Below are positions 17,441-27,419 of a stretch of DNA of 64,000 bases, piece after piece (the first letter of the stretch is position 1; the number at the start of each line of letters is the position of its first letter). The stretch covers positions 62,001-126,000 of the forward strand of contig NZ_LR027854.1 in the NCBI RefSeq assembly GCF_900607235.1, given 5' to 3'. The position numbers and the translations under genes were made by a program. The stretch comes from Olivibacter jilunii. GTDB lineage: Bacteria; Bacteroidota; Bacteroidia; Sphingobacteriales; Sphingobacteriaceae. The notes under the pieces were generated by a model. That model saw only the letters and a program-made list of their open reading frames with translations, was not told the DNA's origin and did no database searches.

Positions 17441-20400
17441 ATGAAAATTATGAAAAGCAACATTTGTCTACTGTTATTTGCATTTATTGTAAGTACAGTA
17501 AGTTTTGGGCACCTGATGGCGCAAACAACACAAGGGGCTATCACCGGTACGGTAAAAGGAGAAAACCAAAGTCCGATCGCCGGCGCTTCTGTAATCGTAA
17601 AAAATGAATCTACGGGGTTTACCAACACAACAACAACGAACAGCAACGGCCAGTTCAACTTTAAGCAGCTGCCCTTAGGTAAACCTTATACCATTAGAGT
17701 TACTTATATTGGCTATTCTGCCTATGAACAAACCGGTTATGCCCTCAATCAGGGAGATATTTTACGTCTCAATATTTCTTTAGCCAGTAAATCCGTCCAA
17801 ATGGATGAAGTCGAAATCAGTGCATCTAATATTAAGAATACCGTAGGGAACTTTGGTGCTGCAACTTCCGTTACGGGGAATGATATACAAAAACTACCGG
17901 TAAATGGCCGAAATTTCACCTCCCTGATAGACCTCTCCCCTATGAGTAATGGTAACAGTATGGCCGGACAATTAGCATCTTCCACCAACTTTACATTGGA
18001 TGGCATGACGTCTCGTAACCCAACTTCAGGCGGTACCGCCAATCGCCGTGGCGGCTCCTATGCTATTTCCATGGAGGCGATACGCGAATTTAAGATTGTA
18101 ACCAATCAATATGATGTAACTTATGGTCGTAGTGGCGGTGGTACCATTAATACGGTGACCAAATCCGGAACCAACACCTTTACGGGAAGCGCATTTGGCT
18201 TTGCACGGGCCGACTGGTTATCCAGTCCCTACGATATCCGTGGTAATAAGCAAGATAATGAATTCTCTACTTACCAATATGGTTTTTCATTGGGAGGACC
18301 GATTGTAAAGGACAAAGCACATTTTTATGTCACCTGGGATCATCAAGCGGATGCCAGACCCTTCCAAGTTGCCGACATCCGTTCACCCGAAGATGAAAAG
18401 CGGTATAATGTAACCCAATCAACGCTTGATCAGTTCTTAGATATTGCCAGAAATAAATATGGTGTTGCCAGTTCGCAGCAATTTGGATCTTTCGACCGAA
18501 AGCGGAGCACCGATGCCATCTTTGCGCGTGTTGACTGGCAACTTAACAACAAACACTTGCTCACCCTACGAGAAAATTTTGTCTATGACAAGAACAATCA
18601 TAGTTTGGGTGATAATTCCAAAATCAACCTATATGAAGTGTATGGCTCCGTCAAAACATCCGATAACAGTTTCTTAGCAACGCTGAGATCTGTGTTAAGT
18701 CCCAAAATCACCAATGAACTCAAAGCACAGCATTTGTACACTTCCGAATCCTCTGTTCCCAATGAACAGCTTCCCGGCAAAAGTATCCCGAGAGCAATCA
18801 TTCAAAATATCAGTTCAACCATTGATGGAAAAGAAGTTTTAACCGATATACAATTAGGCGGACAGCGCTATATACCGGAATATTTTTACAACAACGTATT
18901 TCAGTTATCTGACAATTTATACTACAATACCGAAAAGATAAACTACACTTTTGGAACAGACATCATGTATACCCATATGAAGTCGCTATACGGCAGTGAA
19001 ATGAACGGGCGCTTCTATTTCACAGGACTGGAAGAGTTTAATAATTTAGATCCTTATCGTTATGCTCGCGAAATTGCTTTGGAAGACGATCCCAGCGTTA
19101 AGCAAAATATTTTGACTGCCGCACTTTACGCCCAGATGCAAACCAAGCTCGGAAAGGGCTTAGACATGATGGCCGGTATCCGGGCAGACTACACATCTTA
19201 CATCAATAAACCGAATTTCAATCAACTGGTTTATGATGAGCTGGGATTAAATACATCCAATGCCTTAAATAGTTTTATCCTTCAGCCACGGATTCAATTT
19301 ACCTGGGACATTAACGAGCAACAACGGGATATCCTTAAGTTTGGCGCCGGCATTTTTGGATCCGACATTAACAATTATGCCATGATCAATAACATGGTTT
19401 TCGACGGGACAAAGGTGGCAACCATTGATGTTCAGCGTAACGCTCCCGGTGCGCCTCTTGGCATTACGCCCAACTTTCCACAATATAGACAAGATCCAAG
19501 TACCGCACCAGGATATGAGTTATTTGAGCAATTAGGCATAAGTCCTACTTCTACTATTAACATGAACGGAAGCGATGCCAAGATACCTACCGTTTATAAA
19601 GGAAACATTTCATACAACCGGCTTATTACCAATCGTTTAAAACTAGGATTAAGTCTATATGCCAGTTTAGCGAGAAACAATTATATGTATGTCGATAAAA
19701 ATATGGTTGACGAACCATTTTTTCGCATTGCCAATGAAGCGAATAGAGGCGTATACGTTCCGGCATCAACAATTAACACCGCGAATGGATCGGCCGACTG
19801 GCAGAACGGGCGTAAATCAACTAAACTAGGAAGGGTGTTGGAACTGAATAGCGAAGGAAAGATCAACCAATATGCCGTTGTTCTCGATGGAACTTATCAA
19901 TACTATAAAGACGGCGTCCTATCGTTCAGCTACACCTGGAACGATAGCAAAGATAACACCTCCTTTAATGGTGATGTTGCCAATACTGCTACCTTAGAAT
20001 TAATGACGCCGGGCGATCCACGTGATTTAAGTAGAATGGCTTATTCCAATACGCAGTTCCGCCACAAGTTAGTAATATATGGAGCGTTACCCACCTTCTA
20101 TGGCATCAGTATCGGTTTGCGCTATTCGGGAATAGGCGGAACACGCTATTCATTGGCCGTTAACGGAAACGTAAATGGTGATTTTGTTAACTCAAACGAC
20201 TTAGCTTATATTTTCGATCCGAATAATAACAACGTGCCCCAAGCCTATCGGAATGCCATTCAACAGATTTTGGATAATCCGGAGGCAGATGCCGGTTTAA
20301 AGGAATACATTAAACAGAGCATCGGACAGATCGCCGAGCGGAATGGTGGTACCAATGGATTCTACGGAACCTGGGATTTGCGGATAACCAAGAGATTTAC

Positions 20401-20632
20401 GACTTACAAATCGCAGTATATCGAGCTTTCCGGAGATATCTTCAATTTAGCGAACTTACTCAATAAGGACTGGGGCGTACAAAAAACCTTGGGAAAGCAG
20501 AATATTTATAACATCAGAGGCTTTGATCCGACATTAAATGTTTACAACTATAATGTGAATACCAATGTAGGCGTCATTAATCCGTCCGGAAATCCTTATC
20601 AAATACAAATAGGTATTCGCTACGGTTTTTGA
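17441..20632 (+). CDS. Oar-like TonB-dependent outer-membrane receptor
   Basis: The protein is about 1063 residues from the chosen ATG; an ATG at 17417 adds 8 residues before a longer n-region. It has a signal peptide (SNICLLLFAFIVSTVSF), a carboxypeptidase-regulatory-like Ig domain (~45-130, AITGTVKGENQSPIAGASV), a plug domain (VNGRNFTSLIDLSPM, TNQYDVTYGRSGGGTINTVT) and a long beta-barrel ending in an aromatic residue (IGIRYGF). This is the Oar/carboxypeptidase-regulatory TonB receptor type, which works without a SusD partner. The substrate is unknown. Its position between glpF and the glycerophosphodiester genes suggests a related nutrient, but it may be a separate unit. Confidence 0.85.
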   Translation: MKIMKSNICLLLFAFIVSTVSFGHLMAQTTQGAITGTVKGENQSPIAGASVIVKNESTGFTNTTTTNSNGQFNFKQLPLGKPYTIRVTYIGYSAYEQTGYALNQGDILRLNISLASKSVQMDEVEISASNIKNTVGNFGAATSVTGNDIQKLPVNGRNFTSLIDLSPMSNGNSMAGQLASSTNFTLDGMTSRNPTSGGTANRRGGSYAISMEAIREFKIVTNQYDVTYGRSGGGTINTVTKSGTNTFTGSAFGFARADWLSSPYDIRGNKQDNEFSTYQYGFSLGGPIVKDKAHFYVTWDHQADARPFQVADIRSPEDEKRYNVTQSTLDQFLDIARNKYGVASSQQFGSFDRKRSTDAIFARVDWQLNNKHLLTLRENFVYDKNNHSLGDNSKINLYEVYGSVKTSDNSFLATLRSVLSPKITNELKAQHLYTSESSVPNEQLPGKSIPRAIIQNISSTIDGKEVLTDIQLGGQRYIPEYFYNNVFQLSDNLYYNTEKINYTFGTDIMYTHMKSLYGSEMNGRFYFTGLEEFNNLDPYRYAREIALEDDPSVKQNILTAALYAQMQTKLGKGLDMMAGIRADYTSYINKPNFNQLVYDELGLNTSNALNSFILQPRIQFTWDINEQQRDILKFGAGIFGSDINNYAMINNMVFDGTKVATIDVQRNAPGAPLGITPNFPQYRQDPSTAPGYELFEQLGISPTSTINMNGSDAKIPTVYKGNISYNRLITNRLKLGLSLYASLARNNYMYVDKNMVDEPFFRIANEANRGVYVPASTINTANGSADWQNGRKSTKLGRVLELNSEGKINQYAVVLDGTYQYYKDGVLSFSYTWNDSKDNTSFNGDVANTATLELMTPGDPRDLSRMAYSNTQFRHKLVIYGALPTFYGISIGLRYSGIGGTRYSLAVNGNVNGDFVNSNDLAYIFDPNNNNVPQAYRNAIQQILDNPEADAGLKEYIKQSIGQIAERNGGTNGFYGTWDLRITKRFTTYKSQYIELSGDIFNLANLLNKDWGVQKTLGKQNIYNIRGFDPTLNVYNYNVNTNVGVINPSGNPYQIQIGIRYGF

Positions 20633-20635
20633 TCG

Positions 20636-20664
20636 GCGGTAATAAACCGCTCGAAAGCCTTTTT
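20636..20664 (+). terminator. Possible terminator after the Oar-like gene
   Basis: GCGGT/ACCGC (20636-20640, 20646-20650) form a short stem with loop AATAA. TTTTT follows 9 bases later. It is weak because the stem is only 5 bp and the T-run is displaced. Confidence 0.35.
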
Positions 20665-20864
20665 AATTATTCAACTATTATATGATTTCGGGAACATCCT
20701 TAATCATTTGCTTTCGTTTCAAGGACACACTTTTCATTCAATCAATATTTTACATCAAATGAAACATTATGAAACCTACGTAATTTTCAGAAAACAAAAA
20801 GAAGAAATCATTAGTCATGCCTCTCGCTTAGGGTAGAGCCTGTTCATAATAAAAGAAAAAACAA

Positions 20865-23800
20865 ATGAAAAAAATTAAAACCAGACCACTAAAAAAAAGA
20901 AGTTTGATCTTTGCCGATTATAGGTTTCGGTGCCTATTAGCGTTCCTATTATACGCGGCCACGGCTTATAGTCAACAAACCTTTACTATTCAAGGTACTG
21001 TTAAAGCCATAGACACGAAAGAGTCGTTACCAGGTGTATCTATCGTTGCCAACAATAAAGCTATTGCCATTTCCGACGCGAATGGGAATTTTGCTGTTAA
21101 AGTTAATGCTAATACCAGCATAATTTTCAAATATGTCGGTTATCGACCCTATACATTGAATGTGACAAGTAATTTAACAAAGCTTTCAATCAGCTTAGAA
21201 TCAGCGAACACTTTGTTAGAAGATGTTGTCGTCGTTGGATATGGTACGCAAAAAAAGGAAAATGTAACAGGTTCCGTCAGTACCTTGGATATGAAGGAAA
21301 AAGAAGGATCGCCAACTACAAACATCAGTAATGCATTAGCAGGGATGCCTGGAATGTTCGTTCGACTTGGCCAAAGTCAACCGGGAATTGATCGATCGGA
21401 AATTAGGATTCGAGGCATGGGTACACTTAGCAATAATAACCCCCTCGTTCTGGTTAATGGCATCGAATACTCGATGGACGAACTAAATCCCGATGATATT
21501 CAAACCGTAACGGTACTGAAAGATGCATCAGCCGCAATATATGGATCAAGAGCTGCCAACGGTGTTATCTTAATTACGACCAAAAAGGGAACTGGGGTAT
21601 CACAAGTGAATTATAATTATTACAACGGTATTCAAAATCCTACACGAATGCCCGACGTCATCTGGGATCCGATTCAATACATGCGTTTAAAAAACCAAGC
21701 ACTCGCCAACCAAGGACAGGCCCCCGTTTATTCGGACAGTCAAATTGAAGAATACCAGGCTGGAATGGCATCAGATCCTCATACCTACCCAGCCAACAAT
21801 TGGTTTGACATCGCTTTAAAAGATGGCAACATACAAAAGCACAACCTGAGCTTTGGTGGAAGTTCGGACACCTATCAATACCGCTTGTCATTGGGGTATT
21901 TAGACAGAGATGGTATCATTATCGGGCCCTCTGATAACGAAAAGCGTTATTCGCTCGGTTTCAATGCATCCATCAATATTTCGCAACGTTTAAAAGTGGG
22001 CGCATCCATTGACGGATATTATCGAAACTATGAGCAACCCTTTTATGGAAATAACTTTTTCCAATATTTAAGTCGCACACTACCCATTTTGACAGATCGA
22101 CTTGCAGATGGTCGTTACGGCAATTCCTGGTTATCTACGCCTGGCAGAAACAATTGGGAGAATCCGCGAATGATTGCCGAAACCGGTTATTCCAAAAAAA
22201 TCGTTCAGCGCTTTTTAGCCTCCGTTTTCGGAGAATACAAATTGCCCTGGAACATCACCTACAACATCAAGTTTGGTGCAGACAAATATGATGGTCTCCT
22301 TTCTCAATTTACCCCGCAAGTGCAAAGCTTCAATCCAAAGACATTGAAACCAACCAATTGGAACAGCCCCGCTACGGCGCCAAGATCTAATAAAACGGAC
22401 GACAATGACTTAAATCTCCACTTCTACAACACATTAGACTGGAAACAACAGTTTAAGCAGAAGCACAATGTAGCGATCATGGTAGGCTCTGCTTATGATT
22501 ACTTCAGCAATGGACAGTTTGCTGCTGAAATGACGGGATACTTGGACGAAACCTTAACGGCACTGAGTGTAGGAAGCATTCGGAACGCAATCTCCGGAAA
22601 AACTACCGAAGATGTTTTGATATCCTATTTTGGAAGAGCGAACTACGATTATAAAAACAAATACCTATTGGAGGCGACTTTTCGTTACGATGGTTCTTCC
22701 AGGTTCTCCAAAGAAAACCGATGGGGTTTCTTCCCTTCCATTTTAGCCGGGTGGCGTATTGATCAGGAAAATTTCTTTAACTCAAATACCATCAATTTAT
22801 TAAAGTTACGCGCCTCGGTTGGCCGCTTAGGAAATCAGGCTGTCGAGCTATATAGTTATGAAAACAACATTGAACTTAAGCAAGATTATAGTTTCGGAGG
22901 GCCGAGTGGATTATTAGCTCCGGGTGCCGCGGCTTTGGCTTATGCAGATCCAAGGACAACTTGGGAAACAACAACGACCTACAATGGGGGCCTTGATATC
23001 GAACTTATGCAAAGCAAGTTAAATCTAACCGCAGATGTTTATAAAAAGCATACGACTGGTATTTTAAGAACAGTTAACTTCCCCTCTCAAGTAGGCTTAA
23101 CAGGACCTAAGAGAAATGTTGGCACCGTAGATAACACGGGATACGAACTAACGGCGCAATATCGCGATCAAATAGGCGCAGTAAGCTATGGAATACAGGG
23201 TAATGTAGCATACAATAAAAATAAAGTGATCGATTTGGACGGCCAAATTCTTTACGATTTCGACACTAATTTATCAACCATAACAAAAGAAGGATTACCC
23301 ATTAGCGCTCACTACCTATTGCAAGCGGACGGCTTTTTCCAAAATCAGGAGGAAATTGACAACCATGCCTTTCAAAGCAACGCAACTAGGCCAGGCTACA
23401 TCAAATACAAAGACATCAATGGCGACAATATTATAAACGGTGAAGATCGAGTAGCTTTGGATGAATCGTCTGCTATTCCGAAGTATACTTACGGATTCGG
23501 TTTTAACATCGATTATAAAGGTTTATCATTTCGCGCATTTTTTCAAGGCATAGCCGGTCTTAGAATTTACCCGATGGCAAACCTAGCTTATCCTTTCAAC
23601 AACGGAGCAGGTGCCACAACCGAATGGCTCACTGATGCCTGGACGCCTGAAAACACGCAAGCCCGATTACCCATTGTGACGGAAAGTACGGGCAATAAGG
23701 ACAATTTTCTCCAATCTGATTTTTGGCTAAAAAGTGGCTCGTATTTGCGTTTAAAAAACGTACAGTTGGCCTACTTGATTCCTCAGAAATGGACATCAAA

Positions 23801-23960
23801 AATCAATATCGCTAAGGTTAGCGTCTTTGTAAATGCAGAAAATTTCCTGACTTTTTCTAAATACAAAGATTTCGATCCGGAAACGATTATCAATTATAGC
23901 TCTTTATATCATTATCCGATGTTAAAAACCTTTAGTGGTGGCATAAATGTAACGTTCTAA
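20865..23960 (+). CDS. SusC/RagA-type TonB-dependent transporter (glycerophospho locus)
   Basis: The 1031-residue outer-membrane transporter has an N-terminal signal sequence with a basic n-region (CLLAFLLYAATAYSQ), a carboxypeptidase-regulatory-like domain (~45-115), the SusC signature VVVGYGTQKKENVTGSV, a plug with IRIRGMGTLSNNNPLVLVNG and ATSAAIYGSRAANGVILITTKKG-like text (the Ala/Ser-rich IYGSRAANG is visible), and a barrel ending in Phe. SusD follows after 20 bases, so the two should form a lidded import complex. The genes after it encode phosphodiesterase and phosphatase activities instead of glycoside hydrolases, which suggests an organophosphate ligand. The ligand is inference. Confidence 0.93.
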   Translation: MKKIKTRPLKKRSLIFADYRFRCLLAFLLYAATAYSQQTFTIQGTVKAIDTKESLPGVSIVANNKAIAISDANGNFAVKVNANTSIIFKYVGYRPYTLNVTSNLTKLSISLESANTLLEDVVVVGYGTQKKENVTGSVSTLDMKEKEGSPTTNISNALAGMPGMFVRLGQSQPGIDRSEIRIRGMGTLSNNNPLVLVNGIEYSMDELNPDDIQTVTVLKDASAAIYGSRAANGVILITTKKGTGVSQVNYNYYNGIQNPTRMPDVIWDPIQYMRLKNQALANQGQAPVYSDSQIEEYQAGMASDPHTYPANNWFDIALKDGNIQKHNLSFGGSSDTYQYRLSLGYLDRDGIIIGPSDNEKRYSLGFNASINISQRLKVGASIDGYYRNYEQPFYGNNFFQYLSRTLPILTDRLADGRYGNSWLSTPGRNNWENPRMIAETGYSKKIVQRFLASVFGEYKLPWNITYNIKFGADKYDGLLSQFTPQVQSFNPKTLKPTNWNSPATAPRSNKTDDNDLNLHFYNTLDWKQQFKQKHNVAIMVGSAYDYFSNGQFAAEMTGYLDETLTALSVGSIRNAISGKTTEDVLISYFGRANYDYKNKYLLEATFRYDGSSRFSKENRWGFFPSILAGWRIDQENFFNSNTINLLKLRASVGRLGNQAVELYSYENNIELKQDYSFGGPSGLLAPGAAALAYADPRTTWETTTTYNGGLDIELMQSKLNLTADVYKKHTTGILRTVNFPSQVGLTGPKRNVGTVDNTGYELTAQYRDQIGAVSYGIQGNVAYNKNKVIDLDGQILYDFDTNLSTITKEGLPISAHYLLQADGFFQNQEEIDNHAFQSNATRPGYIKYKDINGDNIINGEDRVALDESSAIPKYTYGFGFNIDYKGLSFRAFFQGIAGLRIYPMANLAYPFNNGAGATTEWLTDAWTPENTQARLPIVTESTGNKDNFLQSDFWLKSGSYLRLKNVQLAYLIPQKWTSKINIAKVSVFVNAENFLTFSKYKDFDPETIINYSSLYHYPMLKTFSGGINVTF

Positions 23961-23980
23961 AATCATCTTAAGACAAAAAA

Positions 23981-25555
23981 ATGAAAAGTAAAAAATATAA
24001 AATAGCCGCCATTTACACGATGCTTGTTTTGGCGGGATGTAACCCGGATCTTCTAGACAGGGAACCCGATTTCAAGTATACCGAAAGCAATTTTTGGCAA
24101 ACAGAAGCTACTGCAAACGCAGCATTAACCGGCATTTACGCCGTATTAACCGGTAATGGTTTGTTCGGAGGAGATGCCACTCCTTTATGGGAAGAAGGCG
24201 CAACTCCTAACGCTTATTGTTATAGTGGCGGTACCTTAGGCTACGATGCGATTGGACGTAGCCAGCAATCCGCCAGTACAGAAGGAATTATTGCCAATCG
24301 TTGGGCACAATGCTATCAAGGTATAGGACGTGCTAATACATTCTTCGCACGAGTGGGCGATGTTGGGCTCGATGCTGAAAAACAGAACCTCATGGAGGGG
24401 CAAGTTTATTTCTTAAGAGCGCTTTATTATTTTGAACTGGCTACCTATTATGGTGGAGTGCCCCTTATTTTGGAAGCACCAAATCCGGACACACAAGTAA
24501 GCATGCCTCGGAATTCCCGAGAAGAGGTGATTGCACAGGTTATAGCTGATCTAAATACGGCCGTTGAGAAACTTCCGGTAAAACATGCAGGTGGAGATTT
24601 AGGAAGAGCTACAAAAGGCGCCGCCATGGCACTAAAAGCGCGTGTGCTCCTCTACGAAGCAAGCCCTCTTTTGAATCCGAGCAATAGTTCCGAAAAATGG
24701 CAGGCTGCTGCAGATGCAGCAAAAGCTGTATTAGACCTCGCTCCTGCGGCAGGCTATGATTTGTTTGAAGACTATAGGAAATTATTCCTTCCCGAAAACG
24801 AAAACAATAAAGAAGTTATTTTCGATGTACAATTTCTATTTCCTGACGAAGGACACTCATTTGATCTGATCAATACACAATATAATTCGAATGCACCACT
24901 TCAAGATTTGGTGGATACTTACGACATGAAGAACGGATTGCCTATTACCGACCCTGGCGCCGGCTATGATCCTGCAAAGCCTTATGAAAATCGTGATCCC
25001 CGACTAGCCGCAACAGTCGTATACCCTGGGGCCCTTTTTAAGGGAGAAGTTGCAAGTGCCGACTATTATAAACAGACCGGCTACGCGATGAAAAAATATT
25101 CCATTTATGACGCAGAAAAACCACCAAAAGATAAATCTGATTTAAAGTCCGGGCAATCAGAAACGAACTTCATTGTCCTACGATATGCGGATATATTGAT
25201 GATGTATGCAGAGGCACTCAATGAAATAGATCCAGGCAATCCTGCCATTCTCGAAAGCCTAAACAAAATTCGAAAACGTGTCGGTATGCCGGAAATTCCA
25301 TCCAATAAAAGTCAATCAGAAATGCGCGAACTCATCAGGAAAGAAAGACGGATTGAGTTTGCAGGAGAAGCGCTTTATTATAACGACATAAGACGTTGGA
25401 AAATTGCCGAAGTTGTTATGAATGCCCCTATAAAAACGTGGCAAAGCAACATTATTGAGACGAGAAAATTCAATCCGGCAAGAGATTATTGGTGGCCTAT
25501 TGCGCAAAAAGAGTTGGATCTGAATTCGAAACTTGAACAAAATCCAAATTATTGA
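23981..25555 (+). CDS. SusD/RagB-type surface lipoprotein (glycerophospho locus)
   Basis: The 524-residue lipoprotein has a lipobox ending in LAGC near residue 19, then the SusD N-terminal region (DREPDFKYTESNFWQTEATANAAL), the TPR-containing middle (YFLRALYYFELATYYGGVPL) and the C-terminal RagB block (ILRYADILMMYAEALNE-like text, RKERRIEFAGEALYYNDIRRWK). It would cap the SusC barrel and bind the substrate at the cell surface. It lies 20 bases after susC and 117 bases before the phosphodiesterase gene. Confidence 0.93.
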   Translation: MKSKKYKIAAIYTMLVLAGCNPDLLDREPDFKYTESNFWQTEATANAALTGIYAVLTGNGLFGGDATPLWEEGATPNAYCYSGGTLGYDAIGRSQQSASTEGIIANRWAQCYQGIGRANTFFARVGDVGLDAEKQNLMEGQVYFLRALYYFELATYYGGVPLILEAPNPDTQVSMPRNSREEVIAQVIADLNTAVEKLPVKHAGGDLGRATKGAAMALKARVLLYEASPLLNPSNSSEKWQAAADAAKAVLDLAPAAGYDLFEDYRKLFLPENENNKEVIFDVQFLFPDEGHSFDLINTQYNSNAPLQDLVDTYDMKNGLPITDPGAGYDPAKPYENRDPRLAATVVYPGALFKGEVASADYYKQTGYAMKKYSIYDAEKPPKDKSDLKSGQSETNFIVLRYADILMMYAEALNEIDPGNPAILESLNKIRKRVGMPEIPSNKSQSEMRELIRKERRIEFAGEALYYNDIRRWKIAEVVMNAPIKTWQSNIIETRKFNPARDYWWPIAQKELDLNSKLEQNPNY

Positions 25556-25672
25556 ATTAACATAAAGATAGCATTTATATAACACAAAGCAATCCGAGCA
25601 AACTCGCCTATTATCATGGATAATTTGTAATTTGCTCAATTGTTTGCAAGCATATTTAACAACACAAAAACA

Positions 25673-26452
25673 ATGAAAAAACAATCTTTTTTAATCACTG
25701 CAATTTGTTTATTTACTTTTATGCAAAGCACTTATGCTCAATTTAATAAAAACGTGGTTATTGCACACCGAGGAGCTTGGAAACAGGCCGGTTTACCGGA
25801 AAACTCCCTTGCGTCATTAAATCATGCGGCTGAACTCGGTTGCTACGGTTCCGAATTCGATGTGTACTTAACTAAAGATGATATCCTGGTGGTAAATCAC
25901 GATAGGGATTTTTACGGTATCGATATAGAGACTGCAACATATCAAGAATTACTAGCCAAAAAGCATCCGAACGGCGAATCTATTCCAACCGTTGAGGCCT
26001 ATCTTAAAGAGGGTATGAAACAGAAAAAGACAAAACTGATCTTTGAGTTGAAACCTTCCAAATTAGGCAAGGAACGTGTATTGAAGGCTGCGGAAATGTC
26101 TGTTGCCCTTGTTAAAAAATTAGGTGCCGAAAAATGGGTAGACTATATTACCTTCGACCGCGACGCAGGCAAACACCTAGCAAAACTGGCTCCAAAAGCT
26201 GAAGTAGCCTATCTTAACGGCGACTTAAGTCCGGCCGAAGCAAAAGCTGATGGGTTTAAAGGCATCGATTACCATTACAATGTTTTCAAAAAAAATCCAT
26301 CATGGATTAAGGATGCCCACAAGATCGGCTTAACAGTTAACGTTTGGACTGTAAACGACGCAGAGGAAATGAAAAGTTTGCTCGATCAAAAAGTAGAATA
26401 CATCACCACCAATGAACCTGAGCTGCTTTTTGACATTCTCAGCAAAAAGTAA
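25673..26452 (+). CDS. Exported glycerophosphodiester phosphodiesterase
   Basis: The enzyme hydrolyses glycerophosphodiesters to glycerol 3-phosphate and an alcohol. About 259 residues from the chosen ATG carry a signal peptide (SFLITAICLFTFMQSTYAQ) and the catalytic set of the GDPD TIM barrel: VIAHRGAW (His-Arg), PENS (Glu), GSEFDVYLTKDDILVVNHD (Glu, Asp, His), and Glu in IFELKP. An upstream ATG at 25640 is in frame but would bury the signal peptide behind 11 residues. The HAD gene starts 5 bases after its stop, so these are tightly co-expressed. Periplasmic location is predicted from the signal. Confidence 0.92.
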   Translation: MKKQSFLITAICLFTFMQSTYAQFNKNVVIAHRGAWKQAGLPENSLASLNHAAELGCYGSEFDVYLTKDDILVVNHDRDFYGIDIETATYQELLAKKHPNGESIPTVEAYLKEGMKQKKTKLIFELKPSKLGKERVLKAAEMSVALVKKLGAEKWVDYITFDRDAGKHLAKLAPKAEVAYLNGDLSPAEAKADGFKGIDYHYNVFKKNPSWIKDAHKIGLTVNVWTVNDAEEMKSLLDQKVEYITTNEPELLFDILSKK

Positions 26453-26457
26453 GCCCG

Positions 26458-27411
26458 ATGATGTTAGTAGTAAACAAAATCAAGAAAGCCCTGTTTATCG
26501 GAGGCTTTTCTTTCTTATTTACCTTTTCTTTTGCGCAAACCTATCGGCCAATCCACGGTTGGACAGACCAGGTTAATCAAAAGTTGGAAAGTTTCCTTAA
26601 CTCGACCTTAATTATCAAGGAGCGAAAAGTTGCTGTTTTCGATTGTGATGGAACACTCTTTGGACAATCTCCTTATTACTTAGCTGACGAAGCAATTTAC
26701 GCGTTTGCCAAGGAGAATTATGCAAAAAAGGTAGACAATTTATCTAAAGCGAAAATGGCCATTATCGATGCAATGTTGCATGGAGACAATGTAGGCGTCA
26801 ACTATGTCAAAAATCGCATTGCTTTTTTAGCGGGCTTAACGCCAGATGCAGTAAATGCAATTGGAAAAAACTGTTTCTATGAAAAATATCGGCCGAAATT
26901 TTACCCGGAAATGCGTGAATTGCTCGCAAATCTACAACACTATGGATTCGAAATCTGGGTGCTTTCGGCATCGCCGGAACTACTCTATCAGCAATTTGTA
27001 AAGGAAAACCTTGGCATCCCGGAAGAACGCATACTAGGTGTAAAGTCGGTAGTTAGTCACGGCAGAGTAACTAATCAGTTGGTTTGCCCCATTCCGCAAG
27101 ACGGGGGTAAAGCGGAAGCCATTCAAACATTTATCAAGGCTCGCCCCCTATTAGTAGGTGGCAACAGTCGCGGGGATCTGGAAATGATGAACGAATCGGT
27201 GGGTATCAAACTTATTGTAAATCCCGATGATGAGAAAATAGAAAAAGGCATACACGCGGGTGACATGGATGGGTATACGGTTAAACAATACTGGGAAGCG
27301 CATGATGCCTTAACCGTTTATTGCCATGATGCCGACGACACAAAATCTACCTATATCACAAAAGAATGGGGTATCCCCCCTAATAAAAGTCATCCAAAGA
27401 TTAAGCATTAA
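26458..27411 (+). CDS. Exported HAD-superfamily phosphatase
   Basis: The 317-residue protein has a signal peptide (ALFIGGFSFLFTFSFAQ) and all four HAD motifs: VFDCDGTLFG (nucleophile and acid Asp), VLSASPE (Ser), the Lys in DGGKAEA, and VGGNSRGDLEMM (metal-binding Asp). A helical cap between motifs I and II makes it HAD subclass I, close to phosphoserine phosphatase and related small-molecule phosphatases. In this operon it could dephosphorylate the glycerol 3-phosphate or choline/ethanolamine-type phosphates released by the phosphodiesterase. That substrate is inference. The gene is 5 bases after the GDPD gene and 8 bases before the SGNH gene. Confidence 0.85.
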   Translation: MMLVVNKIKKALFIGGFSFLFTFSFAQTYRPIHGWTDQVNQKLESFLNSTLIIKERKVAVFDCDGTLFGQSPYYLADEAIYAFAKENYAKKVDNLSKAKMAIIDAMLHGDNVGVNYVKNRIAFLAGLTPDAVNAIGKNCFYEKYRPKFYPEMRELLANLQHYGFEIWVLSASPELLYQQFVKENLGIPEERILGVKSVVSHGRVTNQLVCPIPQDGGKAEAIQTFIKARPLLVGGNSRGDLEMMNESVGIKLIVNPDDEKIEKGIHAGDMDGYTVKQYWEAHDALTVYCHDADDTKSTYITKEWGIPPNKSHPKIKH

Positions 27412-27419
27412 ATATAACT

